Under the pieces are notes generated by a model that saw only the letters and a program-made list of their open reading frames with translations, searched no databases and was not told the DNA's origin. From contig NZ_BCRN01000003.1 in the NCBI RefSeq assembly GCF_001552615.1, positions 124,001-188,000 on the forward strand: DNA of 64,000 nucleotides. The letters run 5' to 3'. The first letter of the stretch is position 1; each line of letters opens with the position of its first letter. Both the position numbers and the translations under genes were made by a program. The stretch comes from Millisia brevis NBRC 105863 (GTDB lineage: Bacteria; Actinomycetota; Actinomycetes; Mycobacteriales; Mycobacteriaceae). Shown here in pieces: positions 46,896-55,030 of this stretch.

Positions 46896-47750
46896 ATGAC
46901 GCCCGGTTCGGCAACCGTGCTGTCCCCGGATTCCGATATCGACGCAGGCCGGGGCGACCGAACGCCGGTTCGGCCGGCGGGTCTGGGCGACAGCCACATC
47001 CAATTGGAATCCAACGATGTGGCGGATGCGGTCGACCATCTGCTCGCCGGCCTCGAGGCCGCCGGGGTGCCGAGGGGCAGCAGGGTCGGCGTCTACCTGC
47101 GCGGGGGCGTGGAATACGTCGTTGCGCTGTACGCGCTGCACGAGTTGGCGGCCACCCTGGTCCCGATCGACGTACTCGACTGGCCCGCGATCTCCGCGAT
47201 TCCGGCTGCGGGACTGGACATTCTGCTGACGCACTGCTGCGAGAGCGAGACGATCGACGATGTACTCGAGGTGATGTCGGATTCAATGACCGGCATCGAG
47301 GCCATCGACGCCGGCTACGAGCTGATCTCGATTCGTACGGATCGCAGCGCCCCGGTCCTGCACGGCGGCCGTACGCCGCTGACCGTTCAGGCCCTCACGC
47401 TGTTGATGGATCAGACGGCGGCGGCCCTCCAATTGGGCCCGCACGACCGGATAGCGATGTGGGACGGGTTCTGTACGCCGATCGGTATCGCGACCGCACT
47501 CGCCGCTCGACGCTGCGGGGCAGAGGTGCGGCTGGGAGATCACTGCGACTCGGCGACGGTTCTGATGATCGAGCCGGACCGGCTACTCGGTCACGCCGTC
47601 ACCGGGTCGATCGCGGAATCGATCGCAGCATCGACCCGGGTGGTCGTACCGGGCGGTCGGTTGCCGGCGGCGGCCGCCGCGGTCTGGGGGCTCGTGGAGG
47701 TTGCCGGTATGACAACCGGTGCGATCTACCGCTGCTCGCGAGCGGCCTGA
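46896..47750 (+). CDS. Short ANL-like (adenylate-forming enzyme-like) protein lacking catalytic motifs
   Basis: I do not recognise a named family. The 284-residue product looks like the N-terminal part of acyl/aryl-AMP ligases: VADAVDHLLAGLEAAGVPRG then VGVYLRGGVEYVVALYALHE and TLVPIDV (A1-A2-like, ~residues 42-105), followed by LTLLMDQTAAALQLGPHDRI and GIATALAARRCGAEVRLGDH (~165-225), as seen after the P-loop in such enzymes. The A3 P-loop (TSGTTGxPKG), the YGxTE and TGD motifs and the C-terminal lid with its Lys are all missing. The frame is intact with a good ribosome site (GAGGAGG) and a strong iron box, so it looks expressed rather than decayed. Its last 25 bp overlap the convergent gene. 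Confidence 0.75.
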   Translation: MTPGSATVLSPDSDIDAGRGDRTPVRPAGLGDSHIQLESNDVADAVDHLLAGLEAAGVPRGSRVGVYLRGGVEYVVALYALHELAATLVPIDVLDWPAISAIPAAGLDILLTHCCESETIDDVLEVMSDSMTGIEAIDAGYELISIRTDRSAPVLHGGRTPLTVQALTLLMDQTAAALQLGPHDRIAMWDGFCTPIGIATALAARRCGAEVRLGDHCDSATVLMIEPDRLLGHAVTGSIAESIAASTRVVVPGGRLPAAAAAVWGLVEVAGMTTGAIYRCSRAA

Positions 47751-49645
47751 CCGGCGCGCTGTTCGTCGCCGAACAACTCCGCCAGATCGTCGTCGCCGCG
47801 GTGGCGCAGGGCGGCCAGAATCGCATCGTCCGAGGATTCGACCAGGCCCAAAGCCGAGGAGAGCACCTTCGACAGGGACGGCGGCTCGCCTGCGGGGTTG
47901 CGACCGATCAGTTGGAGGAGCCGAGCCCGCCGGCGCGGCGCCGGTTCACGGAGCGAGACGACGTCGAAGCGGCCGTCGGCGATGCTCAGGCCGACCGGGT
48001 CGCCGATCGCCAGATCGAGATCGGCAACAAACCGGCGGATGGTGCCACACCGGGCCTGCACCGAAACCCACAGGAAGGACTGCGGCCCCAGCCGGGACGG
48101 CATGATCACCGGATGGTCGGGACCGACGCCGACGATGGCCGCCAACGCCGCCGGAATGTTGAATGCGGAGCCTCGCAGGTGGGCATCGGTGATGGTGGTC
48201 CGCCAGAAGGCCCCATCCTCGGTCAGGTACAGCGCCCGGGTCTTCGCCACCGATTTGCGCCGCCCGGATGACCGCGGCCGACGCCGGACCACGCCGTCGA
48301 CGATCTCGAACTCGCCCGAGCCGGCGTACATGCGCACGCTGGAAGCCGCTACGTCGTAACGCGAGGTGATCCTCTCGACGACATCGGTCAGGGCCAGGCG
48401 GCCGGCGTTCTCGTCGAGCAACGCGGCGATCTGTCGATGGACGGGCCGATAGGGCGCCAGGCCCCACTGCCGAAGACCCCAGGCGGTGCGGTCGGTCTTG
48501 ACGAAACGACCATCGGTGACCAGGGCGTTGCGGACGCTCGATTGCGATCGGGCCGCACCGATGCGATCGACGATCGCATCGATCGTCATCGACCGCCCGG
48601 CGAGGGTGATGGCGGCCGCGATGATGGCGGCTGTATTCCGGCCGACGACCACCCGATCGTCGATGACGATGTAGCCGCTCTCGGTCAACCACCGCGCGGC
48701 GTCCGCCTCGTCGAGCGCGAGCATCCGGGCGACGTCCGCCCTCGGCACGGTGGGATCCGCGCCGGCCTGCTCGCGCAGGCTATCGTCGATGCGGCCGCGC
48801 ACCACCTCGGGCACGTCCGCATAGAGCCAGCCGTCGGCCGCCGTCAGCGGGCCGGCGACCAGCAGCACCCGCCATAGTGGCACCGAGACCGGTGCGACCA
48901 CGGTCTCGAGTTCGGGATGGCGTCGAGCCGGCCCCTCGACCGGGGCGATCGGTTGGGCGGCGTCGACGAGGGCATTCCGCAGCCGCACCAGCGACGGCGC
49001 CGCTGCCACGGCCGCCGCGACAGCGTCGCGGGCGAGGCTCTCCAGAACGGTGACCGCCTGCGGCGCTATGCCGAGGTCGCGGGCGAGATCGGCGGCGGGT
49101 GTGGGTACCTCGGCGAGGATCCTGCCGCGCAGGACGGCGATCGTCGGCGCACCGAGGGCGGCGATCGATGCGGTCAGGTCCCGCACCGATTGATCGACGC
49201 CGCCTGCCGGGGCGGCGCGGGCGGAGCGGGCGATCAGGGCGGCGATCATGTCCTGAACCGAGGCCGGTCCGATGCCCGGAAGGTCGCGCAGTTCGTCGAG
49301 CGTCAGCAGATCGAGCCCGCCGACCGTATCGATCCCGGCCCGCACGACCGCGGTTCCGGCGCGCGAGGCGATGACGTCCGTGATGGGCGTCGCGTCGGGT
49401 ACATGCGGAAAGTCGGCGCGCAGCGGTCGGTCGGATCGATCGGAGACATAGCGTGCAGCCAGGAGACCACAGAACGCCTCGAGGTTGCCGTCGTCCAGAG
49501 TCCGGTTCGGGGACAGCACGATCCACGCGTTGGGCACGATCTCGTCGGCGGCGAGAATCGCCGGCCCCCGCCGATAATCGGACAACCACGGCAGCAGGTC
49601 GCCCCAGGGAAGTTGCGTCAGGGGCACTGTCGTGCCGCAGTTCAC
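47726..49645 (-). CDS. Multi-domain HhH/sigma-region-4-like/winged-helix protein, function unknown
   Basis: A 639-residue protein that appears to be built from transcription-apparatus-like DNA-binding modules with no catalytic domain I can see. From the N-terminus there is a unique ~95-residue region, then a helix-hairpin-helix like the RNA polymerase alpha C-terminal domain (LTLDELRDLPGIGPASVQDM, ~115-135). A segment like sigma-70 region 4 follows (RILAEVPTPAADLARDLGI, ~175-200), then a HARE-like winged helix (RSMTIDAIVDRIGAARSQSS, then FVKTDRTAWGLRQWGL, ~340-385) and a second winged-helix-like unit (~390-445). The GTG at 49643-49645 with GGGAGGA upstream is the start; the longer ORF upstream is an artefact. 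Similar proteins are annotated sigma-like HTH in actinobacteria. Confidence 0.75.
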   Translation of the reverse strand: MNCGTTVPLTQLPWGDLLPWLSDYRRGPAILAADEIVPNAWIVLSPNRTLDDGNLEAFCGLLAARYVSDRSDRPLRADFPHVPDATPITDVIASRAGTAVVRAGIDTVGGLDLLTLDELRDLPGIGPASVQDMIAALIARSARAAPAGGVDQSVRDLTASIAALGAPTIAVLRGRILAEVPTPAADLARDLGIAPQAVTVLESLARDAVAAAVAAAPSLVRLRNALVDAAQPIAPVEGPARRHPELETVVAPVSVPLWRVLLVAGPLTAADGWLYADVPEVVRGRIDDSLREQAGADPTVPRADVARMLALDEADAARWLTESGYIVIDDRVVVGRNTAAIIAAAITLAGRSMTIDAIVDRIGAARSQSSVRNALVTDGRFVKTDRTAWGLRQWGLAPYRPVHRQIAALLDENAGRLALTDVVERITSRYDVAASSVRMYAGSGEFEIVDGVVRRRPRSSGRRKSVAKTRALYLTEDGAFWRTTITDAHLRGSAFNIPAALAAIVGVGPDHPVIMPSRLGPQSFLWVSVQARCGTIRRFVADLDLAIGDPVGLSIADGRFDVVSLREPAPRRRARLLQLIGRNPAGEPPSLSKVLSSALGLVESSDDAILAALRHRGDDDLAELFGDEQRAGQAAREQR

Positions 49646-49791
49646 CGTCGTTCCTCCCTGCCGGCCGTGCCACTGAAGGTCCAGCTTAGAGGGTGGGGCG
49701 CATACCGCGACCCGAGTTGCCCCGCGACCCGAGTGGCCCGGCGACGCCGGCCGGCCCGATCGGCCCGACGCGTGCACCGGAGCCCATCGCC

Positions 49792-50811
49792 TCACGCCGA
49801 GTAGCGCTGTACCAGTGCTTCCTTCACCGGAACGCGGCTGGCGGCCACCAGGGTGAACATCGCCCATCGCACCAGCAGTTGAGCCGGGTCGTCGCGCAGC
49901 AGGGCGGCACCGCCGCGTGCGGCGACCAGGCAATTGGCGGCCCGCACCGCGAGATCGGCGCCGTCGACGCGGGCGGCGATCAGCGCCTCCGGGTCGCCCA
50001 GTCCCGCGTCCAGCCGACCGCGGACGGCGTCGGCGCGATCGGCCAGGCGCTGCGCTTCCTCCACCCGCCCGGCGTCGGCCAGCAGTCGGGTGCAGCGCCC
50101 GACCACACCGATCGGGAAGGTGCCGTTGAGCCGGACGCCGAAGGCTTGCCCGGCCAGGAAGCTCGACCGCGGCACCCGCATCAGGATCCGGTCGTCGGCG
50201 AGGAAGAGGTCCTCGAGCCGCAGCGAAACGGTCCGGGTCGCGTCGGCGGCGACCAGGTCGTGGGCGTGGACCTCGACGATCCCCGGCCCGGGCTGCGGGG
50301 TGATCAGGCCGGTGACGATGTCGCCGGTCTCGACGTCGCCGGCCGAGACCGACAGCACCCCGATGCTGCCCCACCCACTGACGAAGGGCGCCCGGCCGCC
50401 GAGCAGCCAACCGCCGTCCACCCGGCGCGCGGTCATCCGCGGCGGATCGGGGATCACCCCGGCGAACGCCACTCCCCCGCGCACCCGCCCGGACGCCAGA
50501 TCCGGCAACATCTGCTCGCGCAGGGCGGCGTTGCCGGACATCACCAGTTGGCCGACCGCGCCGTTGTGCTGGGCCCAGGTGAACGCGGTCGCCAGGCAGC
50601 CACCGGCCAACTCCTCGATGACCGCGACGATCTGCGGCAATCCCCAACCGGGGCCGCCGAGTTCCACCGGGACGGCCAGTCCGAACAGGCCCGCGTCCAC
50701 GAGCGCCGCCCAATGCGACTCGGGGATCACCCCGGTCCGGTCGACCTCGAGCGCGGCGGGGAAGAGCACCTCATCGGCGAGCGATCGCGCTACCCGCACC
50801 GGATCCGTCAT
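49792..50811 (-). CDS. Acyl-CoA dehydrogenase-like flavoprotein
   Basis: A 339-residue protein with the acyl-CoA dehydrogenase fold: an N-terminal helical part (LFGLAVPVELGGPGWGLPQI), a middle beta domain (GGVAFAGVIPDPPRMTARRV, GGWLLGGRAPFVSGWGSIGV) and a helical C-terminal part (PIGVVGRCTRLLADAGR). It is shorter than the usual ~380 residues, and I cannot identify the catalytic Glu, so it may be of the DszC-like/monooxygenase branch or a diverged member. It lies between the HTH protein and the IclR gene in the same direction. The substrate is unknown. Confidence 0.8.
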   Translation of the reverse strand: MTDPVRVARSLADEVLFPAALEVDRTGVIPESHWAALVDAGLFGLAVPVELGGPGWGLPQIVAVIEELAGGCLATAFTWAQHNGAVGQLVMSGNAALREQMLPDLASGRVRGGVAFAGVIPDPPRMTARRVDGGWLLGGRAPFVSGWGSIGVLSVSAGDVETGDIVTGLITPQPGPGIVEVHAHDLVAADATRTVSLRLEDLFLADDRILMRVPRSSFLAGQAFGVRLNGTFPIGVVGRCTRLLADAGRVEEAQRLADRADAVRGRLDAGLGDPEALIAARVDGADLAVRAANCLVAARGGAALLRDDPAQLLVRWAMFTLVAASRVPVKEALVQRYSA

Positions 50812-50897
50812 GGTCCCCGACGCTACCTGCTCCCGGCCGTCGACCGGGGTCCTCGCCGGTCGGCGAAACGGCCCGACGGCGGGAATCCGTCACGGGA

Positions 50898-51764
50898 TCA
50901 GTTGCGGCCGTAGTTGATCGCGGCCTGCGGTGCATAGCCGAAACGCTCGGCCAGGCGGTCCGCGGCGGCGGCGACCACCGCACCGACCCGGGCGGCGTCG
51001 TTCGGGTCGAGCCGATAGCGCGGTCCGGAGACGCACAGCGCCGCGACCACCGCACCGGTGTAGTCGCGCACCGGCGCACCGATCGCCACCAACCCGACCT
51101 CGTACTCCTCGTCGGCCAACGACCAGCCGAGCCGGTTGACCTCGGCCAGGTCGGCCCGCAGCTCGGCGATCGAGGTGATCGTCCGGTCGGTATACCGCTG
51201 CAGCCGCGACCCGAGGACCGCGGTCAGCTGTTTGGGCGCCAGGTCGGCCAACAACGCCTTGCCGGAGGACGTCGCATGGGCGGGCGAGGACTGCCCGACC
51301 CAACTGCGCAGCGCGACGCTCGACGGGCTCTGCGCCTCCACGACATTGACCGCCGAGCCGGTGTCGGAATCCAGCACCGCCAGGTTGGCGGTCTCGCCCA
51401 CCTCGAGGGCGAGCATGTCGCAGATGTCCTGCCCCTGACGGCCCAGGTCGAAGGGGGTCTCGGCGGCGCCGGCCAGCCGGACCACCGTGAAACCGATCCG
51501 ATACTTGCCGCGATCGGAGACCTGTTCGACGAAGCCGCGGGCCTCCATCGAGGCGATCAGGCGCGAGACCGTCGACTTGTGAACGCCCAGTTCGAGCGCC
51601 AATTCGCTGACGCCCGCGCTACCGGAGCGGCCGATCGATTCCAGGATCTGCAGGGCCCGGTCCACGGACTTCACCGCGGACCCGGCCTTTTCGGTCTGCT
51701 CATCACCGGACATATCGCCGACGACTGTATCGGACGGACCCTGCATGGCGGGGATGCTGCTCAT
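50898..51764 (-). CDS. IclR-family transcriptional regulator
   Basis: Probable regulator of the adjacent choline/betaine operon. The protein of about 288 residues has a winged-helix DNA-binding domain (SVDRALQILESIGRSGSAGV, then VHKSTVSRLIASMEARGFVE) and a C-terminal IclR effector domain (AHATSSGKALLADL, RGKYRIGFTVVRLAG, DYTGAVVAALCVSGPRYRL). The ATG at 51762-51764 is chosen; MSGDEQTEK at 51713 is another option. It follows betA in the same direction with a 50-bp gap. The ligand is not predictable from sequence. Confidence 0.88.
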   Translation of the reverse strand: MSSIPAMQGPSDTVVGDMSGDEQTEKAGSAVKSVDRALQILESIGRSGSAGVSELALELGVHKSTVSRLIASMEARGFVEQVSDRGKYRIGFTVVRLAGAAETPFDLGRQGQDICDMLALEVGETANLAVLDSDTGSAVNVVEAQSPSSVALRSWVGQSSPAHATSSGKALLADLAPKQLTAVLGSRLQRYTDRTITSIAELRADLAEVNRLGWSLADEEYEVGLVAIGAPVRDYTGAVVAALCVSGPRYRLDPNDAARVGAVVAAAADRLAERFGYAPQAAINYGRN

Positions 51765-51814
51765 ATGGAAGCCTGGGGTGGTTGTGTGCTGAATACCGAT
51801 TGTGTAGGGAATGT

Positions 51815-53404
51815 CTACGCGTCGTTCCGAATCAGATCGGCGCACTTCTCGGCCATGGTCATCACCGTGATATTCGGGTTGATCACCGGCAATTTCGGCA
51901 TCGCCGAGGCGTCGACCACCCGAAGTCCGGTGACGCCCTTGACGCGCAACTGGGGATCGAGCACCGCCATCGGATCGTCGGCGGCGCCCATCCTCGCGGT
52001 CGCCGCCGGGTGGTAGACGGTGTTGTGGGTCTTGTGGATGTAGTCGATCAGATCCTCATCGGTCACCACATCGGGGCCGGGCGCCAATTCGCGACCCACC
52101 CACTGCCGCAACGGTTCCTCCTCCGCGATCCGCCGGGCGAGCTTGATGCCGGCGAGCATGACCCGCTCGTCGTGCCCGTCCGGATCGGTGAAGTAGCGGG
52201 GGTCGACCTTCGGGCGATCCCGGAAGTCCCGCGAGGCCAGACGCACCGTGCCCCGGGACAAACCCTGAGTCACATTGGGCGTCAGACAGAATCCGTTCTC
52301 GGTGGTCGGGTAGCCCCAGCGCAGCGTATTCATGTCGAACGGCACGCTGCCGTAGTGCATCATCAGGTCCGAATGGTCGAGGCCCTCCTCGGTGGTGGCG
52401 AACAGGCCGATCTCCCACCATTGGGTCGAGGTGGTGACCATCGGCCGGGAGGCCTCCCAGAAGACCAATCCCTCGACGTGATCATCGAGATTCGAACCGA
52501 CCCCGGGGGAATCGACACGGACGGGGATGCCCATCTCGGTGAGGTGATCGGCGGGGCCGATTCCGGAGAGCATCAGCAGCTTCGGGGTATCGATCGCACC
52601 GGCGGTGACGATGACCTCACGGGCGGCCTCCACGACGTCGTAACCGGTCAGGTCCGGGCGCTGGAAACGCACCCCGGTGGCCCGGTTGGTGTCGTCGAAG
52701 AGGATTTCGCTGATCCAGCTGTCGGTCAGCACGATCAGGTTCTGCCGCGAGTCGAGGATCGGATGCAGGTAGGCATGCGAGCTCGACATCCGCTCGCCGA
52801 TCTCGTTGGCATTGATCTGCAACCAGCCGGCGGCGTTGAGGGTCCAGTCGCCGCGATTGAACGCGACGGTCTCGAGGCCGACCTTCGCGGCGGCGTCGAG
52901 AACCGCCTGGCCGCACGGATCGTTCGGCGGGACGTCGCGCAGGATCACCGGCCCGGAGGTGCCGTGCGGGAATCCCTGGTACGTCGCGTCCGGCTCCGAT
53001 TCCCCGTCCGATTCCACGGCTCGATTGGTCTCCACCCGCGCGACATAGGGCAATACGTCCTCGGGGCCCCACCCGGTCGCCCCGGCGGCCTCCCAGTCCC
53101 GCAGGCCCTGAGCCAACGGCCAGAACGCGATACAGGAGTTGTGGGACGAACAGCCGCCGAGCACCTTGGCGCGGGCGTGTCGCAGAAAGCTGTTGCCCTT
53201 CTCCTGCGGCTGCACCGGGTAGTCCCAGTCGTAGCCGGAGTCGAGCAGGTGCATCCATTCGGAGAGCACCAGGATGTTCGGATCGTCGACATCGGACGGC
53301 CCCGCCTCGATCAGGCAGACGGTGACGTTGGGGTCCTCACTCAGACGGGCGGCCAGCACACAGCCGGCGGTACCGCCACCGGCGATGACGTAATCGACCT
53401 TCAT
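51815..53404 (-). CDS. betA: Choline dehydrogenase (GMC oxidoreductase)
   Basis: FAD-dependent oxidation of choline to betaine aldehyde. The 529-residue protein begins MKVDYVIAGGGTAGCVLAAR (GxGxxG FAD motif) and has the GMC signatures RAKVLGGCSSHNSCI and VTAGAIDTPKLLMLSGIGPA. The C-terminal active site has NTVYHPAATARMG and INPNITVMTMAEKCADLI. The start ATG is at 53402-53404. It is followed downstream by the IclR gene and preceded by betB. GMC enzymes vary in alcohol substrate; the betB/dimethylglycine/sarcosine context supports choline. Confidence 0.88.
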   Translation of the reverse strand: MKVDYVIAGGGTAGCVLAARLSEDPNVTVCLIEAGPSDVDDPNILVLSEWMHLLDSGYDWDYPVQPQEKGNSFLRHARAKVLGGCSSHNSCIAFWPLAQGLRDWEAAGATGWGPEDVLPYVARVETNRAVESDGESEPDATYQGFPHGTSGPVILRDVPPNDPCGQAVLDAAAKVGLETVAFNRGDWTLNAAGWLQINANEIGERMSSSHAYLHPILDSRQNLIVLTDSWISEILFDDTNRATGVRFQRPDLTGYDVVEAAREVIVTAGAIDTPKLLMLSGIGPADHLTEMGIPVRVDSPGVGSNLDDHVEGLVFWEASRPMVTTSTQWWEIGLFATTEEGLDHSDLMMHYGSVPFDMNTLRWGYPTTENGFCLTPNVTQGLSRGTVRLASRDFRDRPKVDPRYFTDPDGHDERVMLAGIKLARRIAEEEPLRQWVGRELAPGPDVVTDEDLIDYIHKTHNTVYHPAATARMGAADDPMAVLDPQLRVKGVTGLRVVDASAMPKLPVINPNITVMTMAEKCADLIRNDA

Positions 53405-53429
53405 GGCACTCCTCGAGCTCGTGGCGGTG

Positions 53430-54995
53430 TCAGGCGGTTGCGTCGTCGTCCCCGGGTACGGGGAACCATCCGGCCGGGGCCGGCGACGTGTTCTTCCAGA
53501 TATGTTTGGCTTCTTGGTATTCGGCCAGACCGGTGGGGCCGAGCTCGCGGCCGTTGCCGGACTTGCCGAAACCGCCCCATTCGGCGGCGGGCGTGTAGTA
53601 GCCGAAGTCGTTGAGCCACACCGTGCCGTGCCGCAGGCCGCGGGTGAGCCGCTCGCCGCGGGCATCGTCCGAGGTCCACACCCCGGCGGCGAGGCCGTAT
53701 TCGGTGTCGTTGCCGAGCGCGAGCGCTTCGCTCTCGGTGCCGAACCGTTCGACGGTCAGGATCGGGCCGAAGGTCTCGTCGCTGACGATCCGCATGCTGC
53801 GGTCGCAGCGATCGAAGATCGTCGGCGCGAACCAGTACCCGCCGGGCGACAGGTCGTCGCGGTCCGGCCGGCCGCCGCCGGTGCGCAGCACCGCGCCCTC
53901 GTCGACGCCGAGTTTCACGTACTCGTGCATCTTGGTCAGTTGCGCCTCGGAGACCAGCGGCCCGGTGCGGCTCGACGGATCGAGACCGTCGCCCATCCGG
54001 ATCGATCCGGCCCGCTCGATCAGCGCGTCGACGACCTCGTCGGCGATCGACTCCTCGACGATCAGCCGGGTACCGGCGGAGCAGACCTGCCCGGAGTGCA
54101 GGAAGACACCGGTGAGGACCTGGTCGATCGCGGCGGGCAGATCGGCGTCCGCGAAGACGATATGCGGGTTCTTGCCGCCCAGTTCGAGGGCGACGCGGCT
54201 GACGTGCGGGGCCGCTGCTTTCGCGATGCGGGTGCCGGTGGTCAGACCGCCGGTGAAGGAGATCAGGTCGACGTCCGGATTGTCGGTCAGCGCATCGCCG
54301 ATCGCCGAACCGGCGCCCTGCACCAGGTTGAGCACGCCCGCCGGCACCCCGGCCTCCTCGCACAGATGCACGAAGGCGATCGTGCTGAGCGGGGTGACCT
54401 CGCTGGGCTTGGCGACCATCGTGCACCCGGCCGCGAGGGCCGGCGCGATCTTCCACGAGATCTGCAGCAGCGGATAGTTCCACGGGGCGATCAGCACGCA
54501 GACACCGATCGGCTCGTGCACGATCCGGCTGACCACCGCCGGGTTGCCCACGTCGACCAGGCGGTCGGCGGAGACCTCGACCAGGCTCGCGTAGTAGCGC
54601 AGCACCGATTCGACATCGGCGAGGTCGATCTTGCTCTCCTCGAGGGTCTTTCCGGTGTCGACGGTCTCGATCCGGGCCAGTTCCTCGCGGTCGCGGACCA
54701 GCAGGTCGGCGATGCGCCGCAGGATCGCCGCGCGCTCGGCGACCGGCGTCGCCGACCACTCGCCGGCGTCGAAGGCCGCGCGGGCGGCCGCCACCGCGGC
54801 GAGGGCGTCGTCGGCGGTCGCCTCGTCCACCGTGGTGAACACCGCGCCGGTGGCCGGGTTGATCAGATCGCGCGTCCCCCCGTCGGAGGAGTGTTGCCAC
54901 CGCCCGTCGATGTAGAGGTGCGGGCCCGCGGTGAGGCGCTCCGAAAGCTCCACTCCCACAGCAGGTGTACCGGTTTCCGTTGCAATTTCGGTCAT
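53430..54995 (-). CDS. betB: Betaine aldehyde dehydrogenase
   Basis: NAD(P)-dependent oxidation of betaine aldehyde to glycine betaine. The 521-residue aldehyde dehydrogenase has VLIAPWNYPLLQISWKIAPA, the cofactor-site ISFTGGLTTGTRI, the general-base Glu in RVALELGGKNPHIVFADADL and the catalytic Cys in SGQVCSAGTRLIVE. The C-terminal NDFGYYTPAAEWGGFGKSGN fits betaine aldehyde dehydrogenases. It sits between betA and the dimethylglycine oxidase gene in one operon. Confidence 0.92.
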   Translation of the reverse strand: MTEIATETGTPAVGVELSERLTAGPHLYIDGRWQHSSDGGTRDLINPATGAVFTTVDEATADDALAAVAAARAAFDAGEWSATPVAERAAILRRIADLLVRDREELARIETVDTGKTLEESKIDLADVESVLRYYASLVEVSADRLVDVGNPAVVSRIVHEPIGVCVLIAPWNYPLLQISWKIAPALAAGCTMVAKPSEVTPLSTIAFVHLCEEAGVPAGVLNLVQGAGSAIGDALTDNPDVDLISFTGGLTTGTRIAKAAAPHVSRVALELGGKNPHIVFADADLPAAIDQVLTGVFLHSGQVCSAGTRLIVEESIADEVVDALIERAGSIRMGDGLDPSSRTGPLVSEAQLTKMHEYVKLGVDEGAVLRTGGGRPDRDDLSPGGYWFAPTIFDRCDRSMRIVSDETFGPILTVERFGTESEALALGNDTEYGLAAGVWTSDDARGERLTRGLRHGTVWLNDFGYYTPAAEWGGFGKSGNGRELGPTGLAEYQEAKHIWKNTSPAPAGWFPVPGDDDATA

Positions 54996-55030
54996 TCGTC
55001 CAGTCCCGTCGCCGATGGGTCGTTCCGGCG

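Noticed and set aside
47726-50713. 995-residue version of the HTH/HhH protein
   Set aside because: The N-terminal ~350 residues are an out-of-frame reading of the acyl-CoA dehydrogenase gene (low-complexity Arg/Gly). The GTG at 49645 has a strong ribosome site and begins the real protein.
51815-53665. 616-residue version of choline dehydrogenase
   Set aside because: The first 87 residues read the betB 3' end out of frame. The GMC FAD motif requires the start at 53404.
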